DNA of 64,000 nucleotides from Lonicera japonica (lineage: Eukaryota > Streptophyta > Magnoliopsida > Dipsacales > Caprifoliaceae), in the NCBI GenBank assembly GCA_021464415.1, contig CM038466.1, positions 32,704,833-32,768,832 of the forward strand, given 5' to 3'. A program made the position numbers and the translations under genes. Shown piece after piece: positions 34,722 to 46,300 of this stretch (positions are counted from its first letter, which is position 1; each line of letters starts with the position of its first letter). The notes under the pieces were generated by a model. The model was not told the DNA's origin, ran no database searches, and saw only the letters and a program-made list of their open reading frames with translations.

Positions 34722-37572
34722 TAAAGATTGATTTTGAGAAGGCATATAACCATATTGAATGGGATTTTGTGGATCATGTTTTGGAAATGAAGGGGTTTGG
34801 TAGTAGATGGAGGAGGTGGATTCGGGGGTGTTCGAAGACAGTTAATTTCTCGGTTATGATGAACGGAAAGCCGAGGGGTAATTTCAAGGCATCTCGGGGT
34901 CTAAGGCAAGGGGATCCTCTTTTCCCTTTCCTTTTTGTGATAGTCGCGGATGTGCTGAATTTATTGGTCGAAAAAGCAAAGACTAAAGGGTTGGTGGAGG
35001 GGTTTTCAATAGGAAAAGAGAGTTAGTTTGTCGCACTTGCAATTTGCCGACGATACTTTATTCTTTCTTTCTAAGGATGAGGGGAAAATCAGGAATCTCA
35101 TTAGCATCTTAGATATATTTGGGTATGCCTTGGGTTTGAAGATAAATTTGGCAAAAAGTGAAGTGGTGGGCATCAATGTGGAGGAGGAGGAGGAGCTGAG
35201 CCTGTTAGCTAGTAGGTTAGGTTGCTCGATGGGTAGCTGGCCAATGTTTTATTTGGGTTTGCCTTTGGGTGATAATCCGAAGAGGTTGGGTTTTTGGATC
35301 CCAATTATTGAAAAAGTGGGTAGAAGGCTTGAGGGGTGGTCGAGGGGATGCATTTCGAGGAGAGGAAAATTGACTCTTATATTTTCAATATTGGAGAGTA
35401 TTTTTTTTATCCAAAACAAAGCTTATATTGATTGGCAAAATCAGATACAAGCAAAAGGGAAGTGGATGAGAAATCCACCACCAAGCACACCAGAAAACAA
35501 AAAGCAAAAAAGAAACAGCCCCATCAGCACAAGCACAAAACAGACAAAAAGCCCTTCTACAAATCAAAACTGACCCCATGCCCAAAAAACAAGCGCTAGC
35601 CCCTAACAACAACAATCATACACCTAGGCACTAGGCAAACCTCTAAAGCCTGAATAAGGCTACTGCATAGCCAAACCCCAATCCCAAAGTGAAGCCAGAT
35701 TCTTGATTCTATCCCAATTCTTTTCTAATTCTTCTTCAGTTTCTTCAAAAATTCTCTTATTTCTCTCTCTCCAAATATACCACATCACAGCAATGAAATT
35801 ATACCTCCATAATGTTTTGCATTTCTTTTTGTCACCTATGAAGAACCACTTGCTAGTAAGTAATTCATACCAAGAACCCAGAAATACTGCAATCAAGTCG
35901 AATTCCTTTTGGACCTTGTTCCAGATTCCTCGAGCAAAAGAACAGTGTAATAACAAATGATCAATGTTCTCTCTATCCCACTTGCACAACACACACCATG
36001 AAAGAGATAGATGCATAAAAGGCCTTCTGAATTGAATTAAATCCGCTGTGTTGACTTTCCTTAATGTAGCTAACCAGGCCAAAACACGAACTTATTATCT
36101 CTATCTTTTCAAGATTCCGGTACCGGTTGCAAAACTAGTGAAAAATTTATGAGGAATTTCCTTTGGGAAGGTTTGGGGAAGGAAAGGGTGAACACTTGGT
36201 GTGTTGGGAAAATGTGTCTAGAAGCAAGAGAGCGGGGTTGGGTATAGGGCAGTTGATGAAAAGAAATGAGTCGCTATTGGGAAAGTGGTTATGGCGGAAT
36301 CTGGAAAAGCGAGATGCATTCTGGCATAAGATAATCGAAAGTAAATATGGCTTACGAGATAATGGGTGGGACTCAAATAAGGTAGTTAGAGGGACATATC
36401 GCAATCCTTGGAAGGAAATTTCAGGTGGTCTTGAAGTGTTCCAGAAACACATTCGGTTTAAGGTCAGTAATGGTTCTAAAATTCAATTTTGGCATGATAT
36501 TTGGATGGGTGACAGAGAGCTTAAATATCAATTTCCTCGGTTATTCAGGATGCCAGCTGATAGGCTTAATATTTCACATAAACTTCACGGAACAGGAGGA
36601 AAATGATTATGTGGAGCTGCTGGGCAGAATTAACGGTTGGGAGATAACTTGAAACAGGTTAGATTCCAGAATATGGGAGGGGGATGAGATCGGAATATTT
36701 TCGGTCAAGTCGTTCTTCGAAATAATTACGCATTTTACTGAAGATAGAATTTTTGAACCATGCGACATGGTATGGAAGACAGGTATTCCTTCAAAGGTTA
36801 GAGCGTTGGCTTGGCTAGCAGCATTTAGGAAGGTTAACACAGCAGATTTATTGCAAGAAAGAAGGCCGTATCAACAGTTGTCTCCATCCTGGTGCATAAT
36901 GTGCAAAGGTAGTATTGAGAGTTTAGACCATTAAATGATCCATTGTCCGTTTGCACACTCCATTTGGTCCAACATCAGGAGGGAATTCAATCTGATTTCA
37001 GCTTTTCCCGGTTCGTGGTACAATCTATTGGCAGGAAAGTGGTGCTTGAGAGGAGATAAGAAGAAATCGAATGTGTTATGGAGGTACAATCGCATAGCGG
37101 TGCTGTGGTGTGTCTGGAAAGAAAGAAATGCTAGGATATTTAAAGATAGGAGGAAAATGAGGAGAAGGTCTGACAAAGAGTTAAGTCGTTAGCTTCATTG
37201 TGGGCATTCTCGTCTAAGAAATTTGGTATTCTTTTAATTTCAGATATTTTACAAGACTGGGAAGCAGCTATGACATAAAAGAAAAAGCTCTTGGGATTTT
37301 CTCAGTGAATGATATATGCAGGGGCTGTGTAAAAACAGCTTTATAAGGGAGTTTTCTAATTGATCTGTTTTGGGTTTGTTTGTTTGATTCCTTTGTTGTT
37401 AGTTTTGTCCGGGCTGTGTTGTAGCCTGTGGTATTTGAGCTGGGCTTTTCGTGCTTTGCTTTGTTTTTTCTTGTTAGTTGTCTGTGGACTTCTCGTTCAT
37501 TTTCAACTCTTTTTCTGCTTGTATTTGATTTTTCGTTCTGTATAAGCTATTTGCTTCTAATCAAAAAAAAAA
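34722..37572 (+). mobile_element. LINE B (L1-type), 5'-truncated, poly(A) tailed, with a nested LINE
   Basis: It starts within RT: KIDFEKAYNHIEWDFVDHVL, LRQGDPLFPFLF, the catalytic HLQFADDTLFF, LGLKINLAKSEVVGIN and MFYLGLPLGDNP. After the nested insert (35401-36088) it continues with YYLSLFKIPVPVAKLVKNL, ESLLGKWLWRN and the zf-RVT domain ending VWKERNARIFKD near 37145. A 3' UTR leads to a poly(A) run at 37562-37572. Frameshifts at about 35027, 36606 and 36930 make it inactive. It lies in intron 1 of the VPS32 pseudogene, on the opposite strand. A target duplication is not clear (aatgtg is a weak candidate). Confidence 0.8.
35401..36088 (-). mobile_element. LINE C, 5'-truncated copy nested in LINE B
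   Basis: An A tail (the T run at 35401-35408) is followed on the minus strand by zf-RVT coding sequence that is open from 36082 to 35660: AWLATLRKVNTADLIQFRR, CVLCKWDRENIDHLLLHCSF, MWYIWRERNKRIFEE. It divides LINE B between SILES and TYYLSLFK. It belongs to the same broad LINE type as A and B. No target duplication beyond a shared tat is visible, suggesting a small deletion at insertion. Confidence 0.75.
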
Positions 37573-38448
37573 ATGTGTACATAAATTATAGGCATCATAC
37601 TTACAACTGCATAAGTACTATTCTTAGTGTAGAGGGACCCTAACGACGTCTCTACTCCCTTCATACACCCTGGCCTAATCGGTCCAAGGGGCAACCATAG
37701 TCTACCAAGGAGAGTAGTACCAGCTAGTACCCCTCCCCTTCTTGGGAATTTGAAGAGGCTGCTTGAAGGGTTGAACACAGGGTATGTCTGTGAGCTGTCA
37801 CCTGACCCCCTCAAGTGGAGGAAACACCAATCATAACCAAACAAAGTAAACTATTACCCAAACAGTGCACTATCCTACATGTCATTTTAAATAAGGATGG
37901 CCCATTTCCCTTTTAGAAGAACCCTATGATTGAGCCTTATCTTTTATGGAAAAAAGTTGTGTCCCTACACTAGCCTCTCTACAAATATCCCATTCTCAAT
38001 CATTTACACCACAATCGTTCCTACACAATTCCCAAAATATTCTCTCATCATTCAGCGATTATTCTATCCTTTTGGCTTTTTTGCCAGAGGAATATTCGTG
38101 TCACTTACCACCTAACCAGCTCCCTACCTTTTACCTCATTGGTGCACTGTTATCTCCTCTCTTCAAAGTGTATGTGTTCTTACTTCAATCCTCTCCCAAA
38201 TTCCCTTTGTTACTTTGTGATTGACACCACGCGGTTTACACCTCTCCCATCACTACCCCACACGCTACCCTCTTGTACTTAGTTTTTAAGTAATTTATCA
38301 TGTTTAATAAAACTGAACAGCTGCTGCATGCCTGCACAATATGCATACATATATGTCTGTAGTTCTACATTATTCTGTGATGATACACCTTTTTTTCTGG
38401 TTTTATTAATAGTTTTTGTAATATTATTTTTCTCTGTTTTTCAGGGTT
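37573..38448. other. no gene recognised
   Basis: Within intron 1 of the VPS32 pseudogene. There are several overlapping short open stretches on both strands, none with a recognised motif. The part 37640-37830 is less AT-rich than its surroundings, but I cannot name it. Confidence 0.35.
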
Positions 38449-39077
38449 GAGGCTAAGCCCTCGATTCTTGCTGGCAAACTGCCATGATCCCAACTTTGGC
38501 TTTTCAGAACATGGGATATGTCAATGTATTGTTAATATTTAATACCAAAATAATTATTCCCTCTGTCTCAAATTGATAATCCCACTTTGACTTCCCTACT
38601 TTTTAATAAATAAATTTAAAAAAAAAAACATTAATTTTAACCTAATCAATGGTTAAGAATACAACTTATCTTCTATTGTGAGATTGTTACATTGATTATG
38701 TCCCAAAAACAAAATGGGACAATCAACTGGGGATATCCCAAAAACGAAGGTGTGACTAACTGACTATCAATTTGGAATGGGGGAGTATTGAGTATTCTAA
38801 CTCAATGTGGTTGCAGTGAATCGTGAATATGCTGCAGGGGCAGGGATTTGTAAACGAAAGTATTCCGATGAAAATATGGTAGATTGTTAGGTAAGAATTT
38901 ATTATAAAGTTTTCCTTTTCTCAAATGACACATTATTTTCTTGATTTTATTAGTATTTTGTTCAAGCCAAGGGCTCAACGCTTGCGCCTCAGTCACCACT
39001 CACTACAGATAGTTTTCAAAAGCAAAAGACAACAAATAGCGCAGCTGATGAATGGTTGCCTGTGCAAAAAGATCCAA
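38449..39077 (+). other. unidentified exon-like fragments
   Basis: Three stretches have coding character and splice-like borders on the plus strand: 38449-38492 after ttttcag (VEAKPSILAGKLP, then stop); 38816-38889 after ggttgcag and before gtaag (NREYAAGAGICKRKYSDENM, ending in a stop); and 38967-39077 after ttcaag (KGSTLAPQSPLTTDSFQKQK, ADEWLPVQKDPT, stop). A Stowaway MITE lies between the first two. Phases do not join cleanly and each carries a stop, so this may be another decayed gene fragment. I do not recognise the protein. Confidence 0.3.
38557..38785. mobile_element. Stowaway-type MITE
   Basis: 229 bp, flanked by TA at 38555-38556 and 38786-38787. The left end is ttccctctgtctcaaattga and the right end, reverse-complemented, is ctcccccattccaaattgat. 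Same terminus family as the MITE at 11570-11822, but more diverged. Confidence 0.75.
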
Positions 39078-40068
39078 CATAGCATGTCACTCAATTTTCC
39101 ATCAGCACTCCTTCCTATTCTTCATGAATCAAATGCACTTGATAAAAAGACAAATCTCTTTTTGTTATTCCTTCCCCCCCCCCCCCCCCCCAAAAAAAAA
39201 AAAAGAAAAAGAAAAATAAAACACAAATAAAGTCCCTTTCCCATCTGAATTAGAGCATACAGTGATTAATTACAGGGTAAAACCTCTCCTTATCATAAAG
39301 CTAGAATTGGGAGCATTTGCAGGCTTAAAAGAGGCATCCAAAGCCAAGGACATCATATAGATTTATGAAATTAATGTCAAACTGTATAGTATCCCAGATT
39401 ATGGTACTCAATAGGTGACAATTACAAATGTAGTAAACATCGTAATATTATCCAACTTCTTGAGTTGTTTCCACAATTTGTGCATGTGTTTGTGTATAGG
39501 CATATGCATAATGAGAGCAAGAGCACTTATGTATAAGTTTCTTTAATATTAAGCATTTGAAAACAATTAACACATTTATTAATTCCAAGGCAAATAGGGA
39601 AACAAAAAGAAAGTCTTTATAACTGTCCAGGTATAATGGTCATTTTGTCTTTCTTTGATTTTTGAAACGTCATAAAACTAACTTACAGTTATTTGGTATA
39701 GGGCATTAGGGATATAGTAGGACAAGACTTCATACAACTACGGCCTCGTTTAAGTTGGTTACATTTTAATTGGGGACACTACTAGAGTACTAGCTGATGA
39801 AATTTCTAAAAACGCAAGTAAAAAAGCCCTGTTTTAGACTAGTCGGTTGAAACCTACTCTCAAAACCGAACTGTGAATACCCCCAAGCTTAACGATACAT
39901 CAGCCCTACGTTAAGAAATACTTACATGCTAAGTCATTTCCCTATTTCTATGTAGTGTAAATAGTATAGATCTCTCTATATATCCAACGCATACTATAGA
40001 TAAAGGAACCGCCACATACTTCATGTATAATGCTAAACGCTAATACATAACAAAATTCATAATGCTAC
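39078..40068. other. VPS32 pseudogene intron 1, distal part
   Basis: Non-coding. Contains a poly(C) run of about 17-20 bases directly followed by poly(A) at 39174-39204. No transposon termini or exons supported. Confidence 0.4.
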
Positions 40069-40179
40069 CTCATTTAGCTTGTCTGTAGTTGAAAGAGCAT
40101 TAGTCTTCTGTTTAGGTTTGCCAAAAATCTTCGTAAACATGATTCAAATTCAACCCAAATACAACCCATCGATCTCCTC

Positions 40180-40400
40180 CTGAATAATCAAAGGATTTAG
40201 TTAGATACATTATTTTACGCTATTTAATTCTTTTAAAGCAATTGTAAATCTTACCTGTTAATTCGATGTTTAGGGCCCGAGAAGTCAACGATCGATGAAT
40301 TATTTGACTTCAACTAGCCGAATTGAGTGTTTGATCTGAAGAAGTTGACAGAGAGGCGAAATTAGGGTTTCAGGCATTTGCTTTTGAGCAATTTTCAATG
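40180..40400 (-). promoter_or_regulatory. 5' UTR with intron of the VPS32 pseudogene
   Basis: A UTR exon ends with cag before gtaag (donor at 40254-40253). A short intron of 75 bases ends at ttcag (40180-40181), and the next exon leads to the ATG at 40138-40140. The conserved 5' leader structure shows that this began as a complete gene copy rather than an exon fragment. No TATA box is assigned. Confidence 0.5.
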
Positions 40401-40430
40401 CCTCCGCTTAAAAAACTCACATGTGGCGTT

Positions 40431-40838
40431 TGATAAAATATCTAAAATTAAAATTTGAAAACTTAAAATTGAACTAAAAATTAAAAATTAAAATTGAAGA
40501 AATTATTTGTTTACTTCTTAAATTTGTATCTCAAAAAATATTGTTTATTTGAATATAATATATTTAAAAACTAAAATTTTTTTAGTATGACAACTTTGCT
40601 CTTATTAATTTATTTGGATGATATAATTCTAAATGGAAATAAAAAAGACCATATGAGGGTAAAATAAGTAATTTATATGAGGGTGTTTTCAATTTTCAGA
40701 TTTAAGTGGCAAGTTTACCACTTAATTTTTTTGACACAAATTTTTAGATTTAAGTGGTTCGTCACTTAATTTTTTTACCAAACAAACGACATCCACACAA
40801 AGTTTTCAGATTTAAGTGGTTGAGTCAAACAACCCCTA
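40431..40838 (+). mobile_element. hAT-like MITE, family member B
   Basis: The left terminus is tggcgtttgataaaatatct and the right, reverse-complemented, is ggggttgtttgactcaacca. Carries three atttaagtgg repeats. It is the same family as the inverted copy at 19895-20237. Confidence 0.6.
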
Positions 40839-42196
40839 AAAATTACTCGGTAATATTTCAATGTTAAAAATGCTACAAGTGTCTGTTTGCACACCACTTT
40901 CATTTATACTTTTACCCAATGGTTATTTACCTAGAGTTAAAATTAACCTTCTTAACTATATATTATATTAACTTATAATTACTTTGTCAAATTCAAATAT
41001 AATTAAATGATATCCTACGTTTGATTTCCCATCCAACCGATAGACTCGCTGCTCGCAACTCGCTGCAATCCTTTTTCCTTTTCCTCTTCTTGATTGAAAT
41101 GCACAAAAACTTCCATTAATTGAAGAAAATCAAGCACTAAAGCAACACTTTGTGAAAGCAAGTAAGAAACCCTAAACCCATGAATAGTAGTGAGAATATC
41201 ATAGAATTAAAGAGGAACGATATTAAAGAACCTAAGGGTGTGTTTGATTGGGAGTATTTTCCATGGAAAATATCCATTTTCCACTTGATTTGACAACTTA
41301 AGGTGTTTGATTGGCTTTTTTTTCTAGGCAATTGAATTCCCACTTTTGGCTCACACACTTACATTTTCCTTGTAAACAAGGAAAATATTTTCTTTGGGGG
41401 GGGCTAGTTTTTATTTTCCAGGCAATTGCACGGTTTTCGAGACAACATTTTACCCATTTTCTACACTAAAAATGCTATAACTTAAACTACAAAATTCAAA
41501 ATTTAATAAAAAATTTATATTTAAAATCTACTCATCAAGATCAATTAAACAAGATCCATCATGACTATAAAATTATGTAAAAAAAAATACCCATAATTTT
41601 TTCTACATTAAAAATGCCACAATACAACCAATATTTTCCGGGTAGAAAATTAAGGCAATCAAACACACTACACTTCATTTTCCATGCAACTCAATTCTAG
41701 GCAATTCAATTACCGGTAACTTATTTTCTTTCCATACAAATTCCACGCTTGCAATCAAACGCACCCTAAAAGTGATATACAAGAAAATGGTGATGAATGA
41801 GAGGTATGCTAAGTGTTTTGTATGTCATTGTTTTTTTTTCCCATATTTAAGCAATGAATACATGCATAACACTCTAAACATTGAATAGAGTATACTTAAC
41901 TAGAAATAAAGTGACAGTCGCTTGACATGGAGTGAATTATAGTAGTTCATTCGTTAGAAATGTAGTGAAATAGGAAAATTTTGTTGTCATGTTTACTCGT
42001 TAGACATCAGTAGACAGTCATAGCCTGTAACTCGCTCCATGATAAACGAGTATGAGAGGTATAATTACCAAACATGTAGCGAGAATGACTAATTTGTTTA
42101 TGGGTGTTCATTAACTCGAAAAAATGTTTGGTAATTTTGTATTACAAAAGTTATAATCGATTAATAAACTAATCTTCAAGTAATTCCATTATTTCA
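40839..42196. other. intergenic with one MITE, no gene seen
   Basis: AT-rich. Apart from the MITE at 41235-41767, I find no exon or ORF that can be supported. Confidence 0.35.
41235..41767. mobile_element. MITE with AGGGTG(T/C)GTTTGATTG termini
   Basis: The left end is agggtgtgtttgattggg. The right end, reverse-complemented, is agggtgcgtttgattgca. The same motif recurs inside (gtgtttgattgg at 41302 and caatcaaacacac at 41659), suggesting a nested or internally duplicated structure. Non-coding. No target duplication assigned. Confidence 0.6.
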
Positions 42197-42515
42197 GGAT
42201 GTATGTTGTCTTGAAGAAACTGACCTTGGCCTATATCTCGAAGAAATTGACTTTAGTCCATTTGAAGCAAAACCTCTCAATCCCGATGATGGGGACATCC
42301 AATCTTTATAGGATATGATGGCTCTAGATGTAATTTATTGTGGTGACTATAAAGCTGATGTTAGTGACCATAATTCCGAAGGCGGTGACCAGTTCCTCCT
42401 CTTTTCCATTGGTGACCATAATCCAAAAAATGATAAAGCTATAAAAATTGATGTTATTCATGCCTTTGTAATAAACGAAGTAGGTTTACTTTATAACTTG
42501 ATTATAATGCCCTAA
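42197..42515 (+). other. unidentified acidic exon-like fragment
   Basis: After an acceptor-like tttcag the plus strand reads DVCCLEETDLGLYLEEIDFS, PFEAKPLNPDDGDIQSL, one stop, then MMALDVIYCGDYKADVSDHN to 42513. The composition is acidic and protein-like across the stop, so a decayed exon is plausible. No family recognised. Confidence 0.3.
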
Positions 42516-42728
42516 ATGATTTTTTTTTAATACGAATTTCCTTAACTAGTATAATATGCTATTAATTAGTTGTGTATGATGTTCGTTTGACTAGGTATTT
42601 CTTTCTCGCTATAATTTGGTTAATTGGTGTTAAAGTTAAGAAAGATGAATAAGAACTATAGTTGTAACTATAAAATCTGACCAAGGGGTGGTGCTGTGAG
42701 GAGGTGTCAAAGGCTAACCCCCTTTTTT

Positions 42729-42960
42729 TATGCGAATATGTAACTTTCTGTCGCATAGAAATTGTTTGATACCTTTCCTTTTTTGTATAAATGACAACAC
42801 TTTTACCCTCGTATGTGAAGGGTCCTTAGAGTATAGTTGTTTCTTATGCGAATATGTAACTTTTTGTCGCATAGAAAGTGTTTGATACATTTATTTTTTT
42901 GTATGAATGACAATATTATGATCATTGTATGTGAAGGGTCCTTATAGTATAGTTGCTTTT
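42729..42960. repeat. two-copy 116-bp tandem duplication
   Basis: Copies start tatgcgaatatgtaacttt at 42729 and 42845, and both run through cgcatagaaa and tatgtgaagggtccttagag-like sequence. A few substitutions separate them. Confidence 0.8.
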
Positions 42961-43016
42961 AAAGATACATAATTTAATATTGTTGTGGATGTGTTTGATT
43001 AACTTTTTTCTTTGAA

Positions 43017-43310
43017 CACCATTCACCCCATGTCTAGCGAGAAAGTAAGTCTTACTTACTTGACATCCGTCTTCTGATTGCCCCATAGTCACCCAATGCC
43101 TAGCGAGTAGGTTACTCGTTAGATGTCAAGCTTAGTAAATTAGACAATAAATTTTATTCATTCTAAGATTTTCAATCGCTAGACATCCGTCTTCTAGTTG
43201 CACACCATTCACCCTAAGTCTAGCGAGAAAGTAAGCCTTATTCGCTTGAAATCTGTCGTCTAATTACCCCATAGTCATCCAATGCCTAGCGAGCATTATG
43301 ACTTTAGGAC
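43017..43310. repeat. diverged tandem duplication, period about 186 bp
   Basis: The stretch caccattcaccccatgtctagcg at 43017 recurs as caccattcaccctaagtctagcg at 43203, followed in both by gcgagaaagtaag and ccatagtca. The tctagcgag/ctcgctaga words recur in both orientations around them. Confidence 0.65.
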
Positions 43311-46300
43311 ATGAGCTCAACAGATTATTCTTCTTCAAATACTAGTAATGTCATTACTCTTCTTCTTATTTGCAATAATTAAGAAAATAAATTATTTTAA
43401 CAGTTAATATCGTATTTGTTTAATTATATCTAAAAATGGTTCATTAAGTAATGAGTGGTGGAAATTTTGCGTTATGTACCTGGAATGTTTTGATTAACAA
43501 GAAAGAAAGAATCAAAACATGGATGGCAGTATTTTCAATATTCAAAAATGGAACTTAGATAGTGTAATACATGAACATAAGTCAAAGCAAATACATTAAG
43601 CCTAACACATGTACCAAATTCAAAGAAAATGCATTAATAAAAAAGAAGTACCAAACGTAACTACATTACGCCAAACGCAACTACATTTACACAAATATAA
43701 CTACTTATTTTTTTTCTTTTGTGGTGGGGCTTTTGGCTTTTTTAGCAGTTTTGCATGCTTCTATTGTTGTACTTGCAGTCTCTATCGGGGCATCCTTTGT
43801 GTCTCTTTTTTCGCCTAGTCTCCAACTCGGGCATATTTTCTTCTATCTTACTTGCTCCGATTCAGTTTTTCTTGCATCCTCGAGCATATTGTATGCCTCT
43901 TTCGCAGCTTCTACGATATCATGTGACTAGCTATCCAAAATTGCACTCCCTAGCAATATTAGTGCTTTGTCAACTTCCCCTTGTTGCATAGGGCAATTAC
44001 GATCATTGATTATTAAAAATCTCAAAAATTATAAAAGAAAACAAGTAATGAAAGGGATGTGATGGAAATTTCCTTCGTGTATCTGGAATCGAAAAGCCCT
44101 ATCGAGAAAAACTACTATCAAAAGTGGTACGTTCAGTTGCATGTTTAGCTATTACTCACCCATTTCAACTGCACTATTATGATCTACAATAGCAATTTTT
44201 TCTCCTTATGGTTTTGAATTTGTATATTTGTGTATAATTGATATTCTAAAATAAACAAGAATCTGATGGAAATAAGGTTGTGAAATATCTCATTTTTGCT
44301 CCCAGTGTGAAAAAGTATCGGTACTGAGTGTACAAAAAATAAGTGATTGGTCAGGTTGGTCTCTAAAATGCAGCAAGGCATACATGACTTGTTTGTATTG
44401 AGTGTAACAATTATAATCAGCATATTATAATTACATTTTTCTCCTAATTCGGAGATTGTAAATTTTTAATGCTACAGAGTGGGTGCAATTCGTGTATATG
44501 GGTCAACAAGACAAGACGCACCAAATTATGAGCATCATGCTAAAAAGCTAGACAAACTACTCAAACACAAATTATCAACATGTCTTGTTTTCTTATTGTT
44601 CCTATAATTCCCAACACTTGTTAATCAATATAATTGCTATAGTCTTATTTGTTTATAATAAATTGTACTTGTGAATATACTTTTATAACCCAGAACGAAG
44701 TGATAGTAAATAAGACAATATATAGAATTAATTACTTGAAATCATAAATTACATAGCATAATTATCTTATAAAGTATGTGCCTCTGGAGGAAACCCAAAA
44801 GGAAAAAATAGAGAATTTAAAGAAAACCCAATAAGGAAATATTCTTGGAAGAGAAAAAAAGAGAGAAACTTGTTTGGAAAAAAAAGAATCAAAAATCAAA
44901 GAAAATAGAAACAAAACTTATCTATGTACAGGGAAAGAGGAAACAAAAAAAACCCACTCACACGTCAAAAGGGAGGGGGAATCATGTTCTTCTCTCCAGC
45001 AAAAAACAAGTTTGTAGCATTAAAACACTATTATTCACATCCCCATCTTTGAATATGCAAGGATATGCAAGGAAACCATTATTAGGTCAAAATGTGAAAC
45101 TTACTTTGCTGGTGATGTTGAAGACGAAAGCTGGGAGATGATGAAGCCGATAGTGAAGCTTGGGATGAAGATGAATAGAGAAGATGAAGAACGGGCGAGT
45201 CTTCTAGTTGAGTGGGTGAGAGAGGATAGCGTGAAAGAGGGAAACGAGAGAGGAAATCGTGTGTGTTCCTTTGAAAAGGGGGAGTGGGTTTTCTCTTCAT
45301 TTTTTTTGATAATTTAATTATTAACTACACTAACTTATTAATTAATATATTTAATTAGTTAATTATTTTGTGTAATAGTGAGAGTGGTGGAAGTGGCTTT
45401 GGAGTAGTGAAAAGAAAACAACCAAAATTTTGGAGTGTTTTTAAGTAGTGATTTAAAATCAAATAAAAATTAGTGTGCGAATAGCACCTACCTAAAAAAA
45501 ATTACACTAATGCATATTATCATTGTGGACCCAAATGGCCCTGCGGTACACGCTGCCATTGTGAAAAAAAATATTACTTCATGTTATTCAAGTTAACGGA
45601 AATTATGTTTCCTTTTTTTTCCTCATCCAAAATTTAATTATACTAATAAGCCGGGTAAGTTCAAAAATGTTGATACAAAACATACGCTGAGTTAGTACAA
45701 ATCTAGATTAAATTTAAGTTTGGCCAAATTTGATCACGTGATTTATGCATAAATTCTTATGCATAAGATATATGGTGATTGTACTTATAAAGTGCATACA
45801 TCTTATTTTATACTTCTAGTTCACTCTTAAACTAGAAAATTTTGGATGGACCAATGATATTATATATATATATATATATATAAATATACATATAATATGT
45901 ACCATTATAATAGATGTCCGAGGGATAAAGAATTGTTTGGTTGAAATTAAAGATGTCTTTTTTAAAAGTTGAATAATATCTTTAGCACAAATTATCACTT
46001 AATAATTTTACATATAAAATTGGATTTTCTTGTAATGTACTTTTAAATGCACTCAAAGAAATGTGCTTCACACTCAATTTAAGAGAAACTCTTTCTTATT
46101 TCGCTAAGTTTGTTAAAAAAAATCAATTTACACATTAGTTTGGTTATCCTCCAATTTATGAATTAGATAATTTAAAATTATTTTATTCTTAAATTTTCTA
46201 ATTCGAGCAATTGGTTGTAAAAATAAACTTATATCTAAAGTTATAAACTTAAGGTAATACATATGATATTAAATAAGAAAACGTAAAGATAAAGTTAAAA

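Larger units (their letters stand above)
24597..40140 (-). pseudogene. VPS32: VPS32/SNF7 (CHMP4-type ESCRT-III subunit) pseudogene
   Basis: SNF7/VPS32 polymerises on endosomal membranes during multivesicular body sorting. Recognised parts, 5' to 3', are: 5' UTR exon ending at 40255, UTR intron 40254-40180, exon 1 CDS 40140-40069 (24 codons, MFTKIFGKPKQKTNALSTTD), exon 2 34345-34252 (LEMLEKKENVL, AEVEKAKEFTRAK), exon 3 about 33606-33544 (KRFYERQIEQLGNFQLRLQG), exon 4 33417-33326 (ILLEGAKATTETVDALRTGA, AAMKAMQKAT) and a C-terminal exon 24796-24597 (DELETELEELEGAELEKQLL, EEDELTALQAEME). Lesions: exon 2 acceptor GG instead of AG; stop TAG at 34304-34306; the part for RAAIQCLKRK is unrecognisable; the exon for the NIDDVDKTMDEINEQTENM region is absent; and an extra T removes the normal stop after ALQAEM. 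Introns hold LINEs and a Copia element. Confidence 0.85.

Noticed and set aside
45082..45300. 72-codon minus-strand ORF rich in Ser/Pro/Leu
   Set aside because: Low-complexity composition arising from a purine-rich plus-strand stretch; no family match.
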